Shown one piece after another: positions 15,001-24,885 of a stretch of 64,000 nucleotides of DNA. This DNA is from Polytrichum commune (Eukaryota; Streptophyta; Polytrichopsida; Polytrichales; Polytrichaceae), in assembly GCA_950295325.1 (NCBI GenBank), contig OX485806.1, forward strand, positions 8,246,001 through 8,310,000, given 5' to 3'. The notes below the pieces were generated by a model. The model worked only from the letters and a program-made list of their open reading frames with translations, was not told the origin of the DNA and did not search any database. Every line of letters begins with the position of its first letter. The first letter of the stretch is position 1. Position numbers and translations under genes: made by a program.

Positions 15001-16694
15001 CCTATCAAGAAATAGCCCATTTAACATATGCATTCATCCAATTGAAACTTATATTTAGAATGAATTATATGGAGATTTAGGCTCATGACATTGATCTAGA
15101 CTCAAATACATACCATTTATAATTAATCACCTCTGTCACACATGACTTTATTTCACTTCCTCTGTTTAATAGTTTGTGCTAAATATGGTTTCAATACCAT
15201 AGATCAAATAAATATGTTGTTTCAATGCTTGCTGGAGGTTGGTACAAATCGTCACGTATCCTGTATAAACACACCCATGGTCCTGTAAGGGTTAACCTCT
15301 TGCTTAGAATTTGCCAAGGCTGTATTCCTCAAGTTTTTTGAAAGCCTAGGGTATTTATTTCAATTTGCAATAACTGCTATTGGGCAATGTGCTCTAGTTT
15401 CTGTGCAAATCAACTGGTTCATGTTATTTATTTCTTTTTGCACTTTTACAGATACTGTAAATGAAGAGAGGTCTTCAGCACTGGACACATTGACCTCTGT
15501 AGCAAATGGATCAAGAAACTGGAGTGGATTTCATTCACAAACTCAGGACGGTAGTAGTGGACATCGTCGCGTGTTACTTTCAACCAAGAAAAGTAAAAAC
15601 ACGGAGGCAATTTTCACTGTCCCAGTTCTTCCATGGTTGAATGGAGGTGGTGGTATGAAGAGCATGTTGTTCAAATCTCTCGCCCGTAGGGTATTGGGGA
15701 TCGTGATGCTAAACCCTGGAATATCTGAGGTAAATTTTGGAGTGTATATATATTTAATTTTAATTTTTTTTCCTTATAAGTCGTTGAGGGAGGTTCCTTT
15801 TATTTCACAAAGTTACTGAAATACTTACACCTCTTTCGGTTGTACAGGAAAAATTAGTGGAGCAACTCAATGTTCTCAATCCACAGGTATGCCAATATAT
15901 TCTCTCTATTTCCAGCCAAGAGGCTTGTTTGGTCTGATGCAGCAGGCATGTCTACTCGAATTTAAACTGGTGGTCAGTATTTTGCACGTGCATCTACCAC
16001 TAAAGATTTCTTGATCCATAATGTTGTTCAGTGCCAGTAGCTAGACCTTTGACCCACACACCTTTTGTTTAAAGAGTTTTTGACATTTGAGCTTACAAAG
16101 CCCCTCCATTTAGATCTTTGCACTTTTTGAAACACACTTATCTTTTCATGGATAAACCTACTAGATTGGACTAGGAAGAATTTTACACCTTGTTTAGGAT
16201 CTTGAGGTTCACCCCTTGAAGATTTGTTCTTGGGATACACTTTTGAAGACTTAATTATCTAATATGGAACCTGGTCACATATGTCTTTATGTTACACTTG
16301 AAAGCCCATGACCACACAAAACTCAATTTCAATGTTTCCATGGCCTTCGGATGAGTATCAGAGGGCCCTTACAATTTCATGGTCAGAGTTCTTGGCCATA
16401 GTGTGAAGTGGCCCTTATAAGTATCTAGACCGATGAATATTTTATAAACATTGGTAGTAAGTTGTCATTGACGTAGATTTAAAACTTTCTTATTGCTGTA
16501 TGCAGACTGCACGGAAGCTGCTTAGCATCTTGGAATCTGATGGACACCTAAATGGCCGTAAGTCTCTACAACCAAAGCAGCCAGCGCCTCCACGACTGTT
16601 TGGTCATCTGATAAAGTCAGACACCTCTGGAGTTTTGAAGCCCAAGTTCAGAACACATTACTATGCGAATAGCACAAGCGCTATCCTGTTGTAA
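603..16694 (+). CDS. GTF3C1: General transcription factor IIIC largest subunit (B-block-binding, tau138/TFIIIC220-like)
   Basis: TFIIIC recruits TFIIIB and RNA polymerase III to tRNA-type promoters; this nuclear subunit contacts the B box. I read 26 exons: 603-660, 919-1252, 2205-2616, 3146-3217, 3610-3675, 3883-4080, 4214-4246, 4440-4653, 4902-5110, 5344-5412, 6315-6893, 7027-7209, 7878-8192, 8626-8781, 9301-9562, 10118-10307, 10904-11688, 11948-12213, 12688-13092, 13533-13635, 13798-14079, 14355-14425, 14654-14756, 15452-15729, 15848-15886, 16506-16694. Every junction keeps frame, giving 1,956 aa, slightly longer than the roughly 1,850 aa I recall for Arabidopsis. The B-block winged helix (GVTQSQLGKDF, FYVVRSLEARGLVVR) falls near residues 132-175. 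An extended winged-helix region follows at about 540-640 (IMQRLH then EEKFIPRVELHRWIEES). Residues about 1054-1115 are acidic and about 1326-1345 are Pro-Val rich. The C-terminus ends in YYANSTSAILL. The start could be the first or second of two adjacent ATGs. Exon 14 uses a less typical TTGAAG acceptor. Confidence 0.95.
1319..2185 (+). repeat. Threefold repeat inside GTF3C1 intron 2
   Basis: Three diverged copies of one segment lie at about 1319-1500, 1512-1790 and 2040-2185. Each shares a C/T-rich run followed by TGGGGTGAGTTTCTGGTATC or a close variant, then a CTCAACTCTG...CTACAAC block and a GGATATACCATGTGTGCTTC block. The third copy ends just before the exon 3 acceptor. Copies 1 and 3 carry GGTGAGT, a good donor-like string (copy 2 has GGTCAGT). 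The intron appears to have grown by local duplication. Confidence 0.8.
2047..2077 (+). repeat. Poly-C/poly-T tract in GTF3C1 intron 2
   Basis: A run of about 14 C followed by about 8 T lies at the start of the third intron repeat copy. It is a pyrimidine tract upstream of the exon 3 acceptor but is about 130 bases away, so a splicing role is not clear. Confidence 0.7.
5993..6044 (+). repeat. GT/AT microsatellite in GTF3C1 intron 10
   Basis: A (TG)n run passes into a short GTAT mix and then (TA)n. It is a compound dinucleotide repeat within an intron, read directly from the sequence, and is likely length-polymorphic. Confidence 0.9.
7410..7808 (+). mobile_element. MITE-like element, copy 1 (AACCCTT-ended), GTF3C1 intron 12
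   Basis: The stretch opens with AACCCTTAAAGG and closes with CCTTCAAGGGTT, inverted ends matching at 11 of 12 positions. The interior of about 400 bp has no coding sequence. A homologous segment with similar order sits in intron 23 at 14910-15293. I could not define a clean target-site duplication. A non-autonomous DNA transposon is the simplest reading. Confidence 0.7.
8904..8951. repeat. Perfect 12-bp inverted repeat (hairpin) in GTF3C1 intron 14
   Basis: GTAAACTGATCA at 8904-8915 is exactly complementary to TGATCAGTTTAC at 8940-8951, with a 24-base loop. It could fold in the unspliced transcript. No function is evident. Confidence 0.9.
9750..10010 (-). mobile_element. Dispersed family A repeat in GTF3C1 intron 15
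   Basis: A diverged copy of a roughly 350-400 bp repeat seen about ten times in this window in both orientations. Diagnostic blocks are GTGAAGATT...CTTTGAATGATCAT, CCTAGAA, and an end ACATAAGGCCCACATACCTTA. The forward orientation (ATTGGACACCTATATTTGAG) is defined at 27425-27770. Probably a non-autonomous transposon. Confidence 0.6.
12395..12657 (+). mobile_element. MITE-like element, family C, copy in GTF3C1 intron 18
   Basis: The segment starts CATGACAAACTCCTGGAGGC and ends CAAATTTTTGATG, a diverged match to the better-preserved copy at 44151-44396. Shared internal blocks include GAATATGTGCCA and ATTACATAC with the same order. It is AT-rich and non-coding. Confidence 0.6.
13130..13440 (+). 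repeat. Two-copy tandem duplication in GTF3C1 intron 19
   Basis: Two diverged units of about 160 bp share GTTGA-GC-AT-GGTA, then GCCCTTTTTC, then TTGCTGGTTGTT-ATGACT-GTAAGC, then GTGCAGCTTTG-AGAA. The first runs from about 13138 to 13275, the second from about 13303 to 13440. Both contain GTAAGC donor-like and GTGCAG acceptor-like strings, so they carry decoy splice signals. Confidence 0.75.
14910..15293 (+). mobile_element. MITE-like element, copy 2 (AACCCTT-ended family), GTF3C1 intron 23
   Basis: This matches the 7410-7808 element over its length: GCCTCAAGGTGTCATAC near the left end, a TGATATTTA...AAAGT-TCAAAAG block, a TATCCTGTATA block near the right end, and the terminus TCCTGTAAGGGTT. 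The left terminus has decayed and no longer shows a clear AACCCTT. Two copies within introns of one gene could reflect two insertions or an old internal duplication. Confidence 0.65.
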
Positions 16695-17463
16695 AACAAA
16701 TACATCAAATTTGGGTCCCAGCTTCCACGATGCAGTTGCTGTAAGTATTTGATACTGTCCATGGATGTGTCCAGTGTGCCTGCATTTGTGCTGACAGCCA
16801 TGTAATATAGCAGAGCATAGGTTTTTGACAAGGTTAAGTTGCAACTTTTATCATCCCAATTGATCCAGTCTTGTTTTTCTAGTCGTACAGATACACAGCA
16901 GGTGTGTATTTAGAACCACTCTGGAGAAGCTCTGAGCTTCAGACACTGAAGTAAAATTGGGACTTCTGTCTTGAAGCTGCGCTTGAAAGGTGAGGTGGGA
17001 AACTTACATGGACACACTTATCAGAAGTTTGTAAAAATGTGACTTGTTATGAACTTTTTTTTTTTGCCACCTCTCACGTTGGTATTTCATCTGCATGAAA
17101 TGTAGCAATCTGATCTTTTGATTGGTGAACACTTTGTAATTGCTGGATTTATTGTATTCTTGGGTTATTTGCCCTGACTGATTACTTCATAGAACCTAGA
17201 TGTTTTTCAAGTTTTAAGTGGACCCACATGTGGCACACTTAATCCCTAACAACCAAAAGAGTTGACAAGTGAAGGGATTCCCAGTATGCGTGAGAACTCA
17301 TTCTATTCCCTGATGACAGAAACCTCCAGTAGATACCTACTGCTTTGATCTATTAGCACACAAATTGCAATTCAAGGCATCTTTATTCCATATTATCAAC
17401 TTCCTGAGGAGGAAATCACAAGTTGGACTATGTGGGGAGGGGGATTTCCTTTTCATGATCAAT
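16695..17463. other. Intergenic spacer between GTF3C1 and GDSL pseudogene
   Basis: The convergent 3' ends of two genes meet here. I see no gene. A T-rich run lies at about 17056-17066. The GTF3C1 3' UTR probably occupies the first few hundred bases, but no poly(A) signal is certain. Confidence 0.5.
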
Positions 17464-18469
17464 TTATGTCATGACTAATAAGTGCCTTATATTGATAGGA
17501 CATCTATCCCACCATCCAGAACAAACCACGTTGATAGGACAAACCACGTTGACTTTCTCTGTTGGGTGATGGGGGTCCCAAAAAATGTGGGAATTTCGGT
17601 AGTCACAGTAGCTGGTGAAGCTCTGGCAATCGATGAGCCCAAGAAATCTGCCTGCTCCACAGCATGCTACATTGGTGGTGGTGAAGCCTGCCCATGCACA
17701 CCCGGTGAGTACACAAAGAAGAATTGGTGCTCATTAAAATTTTGGGTGCGTTAAAAACTTGGGTCATGTTTGATGTTTCGAAGTAAAATTTATCAAAGGT
17801 TACATGGAGAATATGCTACATATATTCCAAGAATGTTCATCAATTGTGTAGAATATCCGATGATTATGCGCATTATTTTATTACCCCCCCCCCCTTTCCC
17901 TTGAAGATGCCCCTTTATCTCAGGTGGTTTATATCTCTACAAGAGAGCAACCTTAAACCCAAGGATTTTGTGCCATGTGCAAAGGAGATGATGGCAGTTG
18001 TAGGTGTTTGGTATGAACCATAGTGAGTTGGGTTGTTGATTATGTTCATAACGATGTCATATGCATTCACATACAGGATTGTGGAGCCTGGGAGCTCCTT
18101 CTGCAATTTTTCTGTCACAGGTTTCAATGCTGCGTTGAACTCCTGGGCCAGTTTTTGTAGCTTGTCGATGCACTTGCTAGCTGAGCTGCCAGTTGTGAAC
18201 TCTGAAGGTGCACAGCCGATGGGCCTGATGTTGGAAACTGCAATCGTCGGATCCCCAAGCTGTAGTCTGCAATCTCATACCCAGCCTCCAAAACCCAAAG
18301 GGCCAGATGAAAAAATGTCAGACAGAAAACCACAGTTCATTCAAGCCCATTTACTAACCAAGGGTGAGTATCATTGACATCCTCGGAAATGCCATATTGT
18401 AGTTGGGAGCAGATTGCAAGTGATGTACTTAGGTATTCCCACATGGAATCATAGCTGATGGTTTGGATT

Positions 18470-18790
18470 GGGAGCTGTTTCATTTCATCTGGTTAGTAGC
18501 AATTGTGAATCACTAAGATCATCATTTCAAGTTTCAGAATTGGAGTTGAGATGCAAAGTGATAAACAGTCAGAGTGAAGATTCTCTTTCTTTTTAAGTGA
18601 TCACATAGATCCTCCTAATTTTGTGCACTACAGTTTTGAACCTAGAATCACTATTTATTTTGAGCATAAATTCCAAACTTAATGTAACACGTGCGTATTT
18701 GGGGTTCATAATTAACAAGCCTTGCCATATACCACTCAAACACAGACATCTGATGAAGAAGAGTGAACATGTTAAAGCCCACATATCTTA
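18470..18790 (-). mobile_element. Dispersed family A repeat in GDSL pseudogene intron 3
   Basis: Shares with 9750-10010 the blocks AGTGAAGATTCTCTTTCTTT, GATCACATAGATCCTCCTAA and ATATACCACTCAAACACAGACATCTGAT, ending in GCCCACATATCTTACTACC. It has the reverse orientation relative to the copy at 27425-27770. Confidence 0.6.
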
Positions 18791-19703
18791 CTACCAATTT
18801 GAATTCCAAAGCAATCTAGTGTCCATGACTGATTGCTCATCCAAGAGCATAAGGGCTATGAGAACTTGTCACAATGTTTCAAATTCCGTATAGGTGCAAT
18901 TCATTCATAATATCAAGATTCTGTCCATGAGCTGAGTGGTTATGTCTGATAACCATCTAGACTAGGTGAATGACTCGCCGCTTCCGCAGTTTAATGGTTA
19001 TCTAGTCCATGAACCCTAAACCCTGATGTTAATATGTTGGAAGACAGCACTTAGGGTTTGCACCTTGATATGTTCCTTGATAGTGGATATGAGTAGTGCT
19101 TGGAACTCAGAAGTGCTGTAATTAGCTTGGGAGGAGCCTGCAAGAGGATAATTGTTGATATAGTCATTGCCTCCAATGGTGAATGAGTACATAGAGGTCA
19201 GCCACCATTCGATCTGCAGCTCGTCCACTCAACAACTCCACCAACTGATACTTCGTGTTTGTGAAGAACTCAAGTTGCTGGGAAATTGTTTTGCGATTGA
19301 TCTAATATGCACCAGGAACAAATAAAAAGAACCCCACGTAAGTCAAAGCAGTCATCAGATTCATTCCAAAAGCAGCTCTCTGTATCTAATTACAGATTGC
19401 TGCATTTCCCGCTGAGTTTTCAGGTTGGGACACAAATTATTCCTCAGCATGCTGACCCTGTTCAGTGGGCCCCAGGATCTGATTCAATTTATCCTGGAAT
19501 CGGACCATCGGTAGCGGTGCTTCTTGACACCATAAATTTTCTTTCTGAATATGGGTGACTAAGACTCAGTTTCGAGACAAGTGGCATAGATGCACTACTC
19601 CAATTTCGAATGAGGGAGATCCAACGAATTTGAGTTTGTAAACATAGTTCATCTGCAATGCTGGCAGTAGGTGGTATCTGGGAAAAGGAAAGCAAATGAC
19701 TTT

Positions 19704-19805
19704 GTGCTGAAGAGTGTAATGACATCCAACAATTCTTCGTGCTGAGGAGTCTTATGACATCCAACGATTCTTCATCCTGAAGAGTGTTATGACATCCAAT
19801 AGTCT
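19704..19805. repeat. 35-bp tandem repeat, three copies
   Basis: Units at 19704-19738, 19739-19773 and 19774-19805 share CTGA-GAGT-TATGACATCCAA. They lie in intron 2 of the GDSL pseudogene, where the missing block II coding sequence would be expected, and do not encode it. Confidence 0.9.
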
Positions 19806-20059
19806 AGAAAACTAGTTTCATTTTGTGATGAATTTGTTGTCCTCGCCTCTTTGTCTCTTGAACATGTTTGCAGTATTGAAGAAGGATAACACTTATGTTT
19901 GTCAACACTAGCATGAACTGTAGAGATTCCTCGCTCGCAAGTTACTGCCTCAATTAAGAGGTAGACTCTTTCTGACGGCCGCAATACGGGCAACCTGACC
20001 ACCCATTGTGCCTCCCCTATTAGGCTCGCCAAACCCTTTGGTATTCAAAAGATTTCAAC

Positions 20060-20335
20060 ATGACCGGTTGACAAATGAATCCAGTGTCTTCAAGAATGCC
20101 GGCTCCAGCAGAGGTGTAGTTGATGCCTTGGAGCAGTGATCGGGGAGATTTTTGGGCATAATCGGTTGAGATCCTAGTGTTTGCAAGTCCGACCGGTTAC
20201 ATGTTGACATCATCTTCCGGTTTTCCTTTATTAAATTGGGGGTATATTCTTCTATAAATTCCTCTAAAATGATCGGTAATTTTCCTGCAGTCTTGAACTT
20301 CAACCGGTTATTTCTCAAACTCAACCGGTTCATTT
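20060..20335. repeat. Cluster of CCGGTT hexamers
   Basis: CCGGTT occurs at about 20063, 20191, 20217, 20303 and 20324, with related ATCGGTTGA at 20160 and GATCGGTAA at 20272. The spacing is irregular, so this is not a tandem array. It sits in intron 2 of the GDSL pseudogene. CGGTT-type cores are bound by some plant factors, but no role can be claimed. Confidence 0.5.
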
Positions 20336-21257
20336 CTAACTAACTGCCAGTTCTCCCCGATCATTTCCTTGGAGGATGTTGCTTCCATTTGCCGCTGGGT
20401 CCAGCACTGGCAAGGGACACTTGACTCCCATGACTTCACCTACAACATTCCATCCATGGACAATTTTTCGAAGTCACAGTAAAAATACTAGGTTATAGGG
20501 TTTTGATGCTGCAAGCACCTAGACATTATCTAACATGTTGTGACCTTATTTGACATGCCTGCAATTCCAAGATTACCAGCTTGGAGCCTCTGAAAATCAC
20601 CAAAAATTGCGGCCAAGACATCCCAATTATTCACTCTACTAGTGGGGCATATTGCAAGTAACCACTGCACTAGACAAATTGATTTAGTGTGTCCCACACT
20701 GTTAGATAATGACACACTTCTCATCAATTGTCTTGCAATCACTAGGTGGCAATCAAAGAATGTGTCACATGACACTTCAAGGTGTGATATGATAAGTCAG
20801 GATGATCACTCTAATTAAGATGGCACACTTTACTCCTATGTTACACTTAAACCAAATGATTAGTGTACTCACTCATGAGGTTAGAGATGACATGACCATT
20901 ATAAAAGCGGCCTTTGGGGGCATGATCCTCTCGGTCAATGTCATAGGGACTGTAATTGGCATTTGTGAGCAATGTGAAGAAATTGTTGTTTCCTACATCC
21001 ACCAACGTGTCCCCAAACATAAACATGGTTGTGGCTTTACCCACATTCGTAGCAGGCACAACAATACACAACAACATCAACACGTTCAAATATGTTAACA
21101 ACAATATAATGTGTATATGTATGTTTGCCATGATCTTCCTTGCTAGCCTGAAAGCAATGCCAATATGCCACCAATTAAAACGAATCATCACAACTTCAGT
21201 AATGTTGAGTTGCATTGATTTCAATGGCTATATATGATATTCCCTAGTGCCATGCCA

Positions 21258-21299
21258 AGTTAAATGATATTCTTCATTGCCAAGGAATATCATTTAACT
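21258..21299. repeat. Perfect 15-bp inverted repeat
   Basis: AGTTAAATGATATTC at 21258-21272 pairs exactly with GAATATCATTTAACT at 21285-21299 across a 12-base loop. It sits about 130 bp upstream of the GDSL pseudogene start. The arms are too short for a typical plant microRNA precursor. Confidence 0.9.
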
Positions 21300-23051
21300 G
21301 CTATGCTGGGATGATCTAGTGGAGGCTGGTCAATTGGATTCTCAACAACTACAATTATTACATTAAGGTATCAAATATGCGTGAATTGAACATAGCAATA
21401 ATCCGTCCACACCCATAATTGAGTGATAGGTAGTTCAGTTGTGAATCTAAGAACAAACACCGAAAAGACACGTGTTCAAAAAAAACTAAACATGCTCAAA
21501 ATATGGTAACCTATATGACCACTTAATGAGTTGGAAAATCTCCACATTGATACTGAATTAGATATCTCATATGATCTCTAAAAACTATGAGACAAACGGC
21601 TATGAGCACGATTCAAATTTCCTAATCATCTCGCACTAATTGCGTGTTTGATATCCTACAAGAAGTGGGCGTAGAGAGAATAGCATCCAACTAACACACA
21701 TCTACCTTAGGCATGTTGTATGAGCTGAACTACTATGCTAGAGAATGGAGTCACAAGGTTTTGTACCCCAGAGATCCCTCAGATCCAAAGGAGATTGTGG
21801 CCACAAAATGTATACAAGTATACACTTAGACAACGTCGTTGCATCACTTTGGCAGACTCTGAACTTTGTGTGGCTTCTGGATCACTAGCATGAGGTATGC
21901 TTATTCAGTGTTGTGGCCCAGGGTGGCAACTAGTGCAAAATAATTTATAATAGATAATCCATCCATATTATCCATGTACATTCATACCAAAGAACAATTT
22001 TACAGAACTTAGAATGGAGTGATGTAGTGCACATTGAGGCCGTCCATAATACGTAATAATTTTTTTGATTTGAACATGTCTATATATTATAATACATCAA
22101 TGATTTGAAAATGATGTGGACTTTCTCTTGAACAGGCCGGGGGGGGGGGGCTCGTCCATAATCTGGTCTTCATTAGACCTGATTATAATTCAGATAATCT
22201 ACAAGAATTTGAAGATAATCTAGATTGATTTTGGCTTGTGAGACCTAACCCTAACTCATTTCCCGAATTCTCTCGGTGGCTTCCCTCCCGCTTCTCTTTT
22301 GAAACTTTTGAATCCAAATAATTTGAAACATAATTCAGATTATTTGAAACATAATCTAAATTATATGTACGATTATGTGTACATAATCTATGCCTTTGTG
22401 AAGTTTTTGAACAAGCCCCCTGTAATTATTTGTTTGAGTTGCCACCCCGGGTGTTGTGGGAAAAAGGGTTGCCAGTCAAAGGTTTTCCTCGAGGATGTAT
22501 TCTAAGGTGGCAAAATCTAAATCACTGTTGAGGATCAATGTCTCATCCGATATAAGCAACAACCAAGAGGTCTCTATATCCGGCAACAACTAGTTGGCCT
22601 TAATTATGACCTGTAAGGTTTGTGTTTAAGGTGGGCTATTTGTGGACATAGTTGTTAGAGGAATACTACTTAATATGGTATACCTACTGCCTGCAAGATG
22701 GAAATGTCAATTTCCATGTCATGGAAATCATGTACATAATGGCTACAACAATATTATGGACTACATAACCAATGAGAGGAGAGTGGATGATGAACTGTGG
22801 GAGCGGCAAGTCATTCGCCTACTATGAGTTGATTTATCAGTCATAATCGATTAGTATATGGACAACATCTAAGAGTTATGGATGATATCATGTCTCTGTG
22901 GATAAAACATTGCGAAAAGACTTTATGATTCTCAAAGTTATGTTCTTGGATGAGTGATTGGTTATGGTCATGTTGCCAATCCAACTAGTCAACCGAGCCA
23001 GTGCTAAAGGACTATTCGGTGACATGAGCTAATGGAGTTACAAAAAAATTA

Positions 23052-23100
23052 TCCACTTGACCAAAAACTAAAAGTGGATAAATAATTTTGGTCAAGTGGA
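23052..23100. repeat. Perfect 15-bp inverted repeat
   Basis: TCCACTTGACCAAAA at 23052-23066 is exactly complementary to TTTTGGTCAAGTGGA at 23086-23100, with a 19-base loop. It lies in the intergenic spacer. It may be a solo fold-back element. Confidence 0.9.
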
Positions 23101-23469
23101 AAATGAAGTTAAGAGCTCAAAGGAAGGAGCCTCTTCATTGGTCGAGGAGGTCAAGAGCTCACAGTGGATATAATTTTCACTCACCTTTTTCAATCAATGA
23201 GGTTGAGAGCTCAAAGAATTAGAGCTTGAAGGAAGGAGGCTTCTCATCAATAGAAGGGAGTCGCTTACTTAAGCTTGTTTACTCAAGTCCACTTTAAACG
23301 TAAGTTTCTCACTTGTGCGCTTGGATATTTTATCATGCTTACAACGCTGTGATGTTATTTTACAGATCTTATGGAGTTCGAATACGGCACTTCTTGGTCA
23401 GAAGCTTCACCTACCTCATAAATGATCGCTCTAAAATTTCAAGAGATCAACTCTCAGTTGTGCATCCCA

Positions 23470-23700
23470 AGTCAATGGACTTTCAAACATTCTTTGGTTT
23501 GTCATTGACGTTTTTTTTTGGTTTAGTTACTATCACTCCTTCATTGATATCTCACTTTCAACATGACCACTTTACACTTGCTCAAACTATGGAGAACTTG
23601 AGGATTGTTGAAGCTCTCAACAATAGTTTGAGTTGTGGATGAGAATTCGTCAAATCCAAGCATCAATCTCCCAAAATTTGCAACAATTTTGAATTTTGGT
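23470..23700 (+). repeat. Dispersed family E repeat, copy 1
   Basis: Shared blocks are CATTCTTTGGTTTGTCAT, TTCATTGATATCTCACTTT, CACTTTACACTTGCTCAAAC and a GAGAACTTGAGGATT...GAAGCTCTCAA string. The same order recurs at 23775-23965 and 31700-31990. Non-coding. Confidence 0.65.
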
Positions 23701-23774
23701 GGAAAAGGGGCCTTAATATACACAAAGTAGTTGGATCACCATTGGTTTAAATTAGTTGTGAAGTGAGTATTTGA

Positions 23775-23965
23775 GGAATATAGCCTTGGCAATGGACATT
23801 CTTTGACTTGTCATGCATTCTCATTCATTTAGTGTCATTCCTCCCCTTGAAATCTCACTTTACACTTGCTCAAACTATTGAGAGCTTGAGGATTGCTCAC
23901 ATCCAAGTATTAAACTCCCAAAAAAATGCAATTAGTTTGAGTTCTAAGTCTATAAAGGGGCCCTT
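23775..23965 (+). repeat. Dispersed family E repeat, copy 2
   Basis: A shorter relative of the 23470-23700 segment, keeping CATTCTTTGACTTGTCATG, ATCTCACTTTACACTTGCTC and GAGAGCTTGAGGATTG. The two copies are direct repeats separated by about 75 bp. Confidence 0.65.
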
Positions 23966-24629
23966 ATACACCAATTAGTTGGACCACGAGTACAATACAC
24001 CGTTCATGGTATTTAGTGTCACATGCCTAATTAATAGTGTCTCTTGCCCTATTTTGAGATGTATCTTAGGTTACACTAATGACCAACAACTTCATCAATA
24101 GCTCACCTCATGCACTCACTAATATCTTGGCATGAATATGTTCAATGACATCATGAGGTTTGTGCTTATGACACAAGGGTCTATAAGTTGCCTAAAGTGC
24201 ACAAAAATGACACTTGACATTAGTATGCTCAAGAATTTTTTTCTCTTGCATGTTAAAATATAAACACATGACACTTGCCATAAATATGCTCAATAATATT
24301 TTCCCCTTGCATAGAAAACCAACAAATCAACTATCATTACAATTATCCCAATGTGCTACGTCAAATGTCATGATGTAAAGATTTTTTCACTTGAAAAATT
24401 TACTCATTTCAAAGAATAGTATCATATTGGGATCTAGCAGATGTGACACTTCAAGACCTCTAGGCATCTTGTTTAAGCCCTTGGCAAATAGTGTGCCTGA
24501 CACATTAAATACCATAAACGGTGTAAGTCTGGTAATGGGTGTGGAATGAGAAGAGAAATATAGATAGTTCCATCAGCAGTTAGTATTGTAACATGTGAAG
24601 TGATTGACACGACTGAAATGATTGTTAGT

Positions 24630-24885
24630 GATGATGTGATTCAAGCTTTGAATACAAATATGATTGTAAGTGATGATGTGATTCAAGCTTGTTAGTAATG
24701 TTGTGATGGAAGCTTAGAATACTGATCTGATCGTTAGTGATGATGTGATTCAGGCTTTGAGCACTGATGTGTTTGTTAGTGATGATGCGATTCAAGCTTA
24801 GAATATTGATCCGATTGTTAGTGATGATGTGATTCAAGCTGAGTACTGATCTGATTGGTAGTGATGATGTGATTCGACCTTTGAA
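24630..24885. repeat. Minisatellite with 42-bp period
   Basis: About six units begin GATGATGTGATTCAAGCTT or a close variant and end GATTGTTAGT. The second unit is longer, about 67 bp. On the minus strand this reads as a repetitive ORF (HHIITN-like), which is a by-product of the repeat and not a gene. Confidence 0.9.

Larger units (their letters stand above)
17464..21131 (-). pseudogene. GDSL esterase/lipase, frameshifted
   Basis: Plant GDSL esterases are secreted serine hydrolases of about 360 aa. Five exons read on the minus strand: 21131-20873, 20439-20345, 19301-19064, 18259-18019, 17687-17464. Exon 1 gives a hydrophobic signal peptide, then MFMFGDTLVDVGNNNFF: block I with Thr in place of the catalytic Ser. 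Exon 2 has CPLPVLDPAANGSNILQG, but the block II glycine-rich stretch that should follow is replaced by unrelated residues ahead of a stop at 20336. Exon 3 starts in one frame (QQLEFFTNTKYQLVELL) and continues in another (SMYSFTIGGNDYINNYP, block III), implying one inserted base near 19192. Exon 4 carries AVSNIRPIGCAPSEFT; exon 5 carries NVACCGAG and block V FWDPHHPTE with Asp and His intact. An 18-bp in-frame duplication lies at 17516-17552. A sequencing error could explain the frameshift, but not Ser-to-Thr plus the lost block II. Its source gene was conventional. Confidence 0.8.

Noticed and set aside
21100-21300. MicroRNA precursor at the hairpin
   Set aside because: The paired arms are only 15 bp, shorter than a mature plant microRNA duplex.
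24625-24837. Minus-strand ORF of 70 codons rich in His, Ile, Asn
   Set aside because: It exactly covers the 42-bp minisatellite and has no non-repetitive part.
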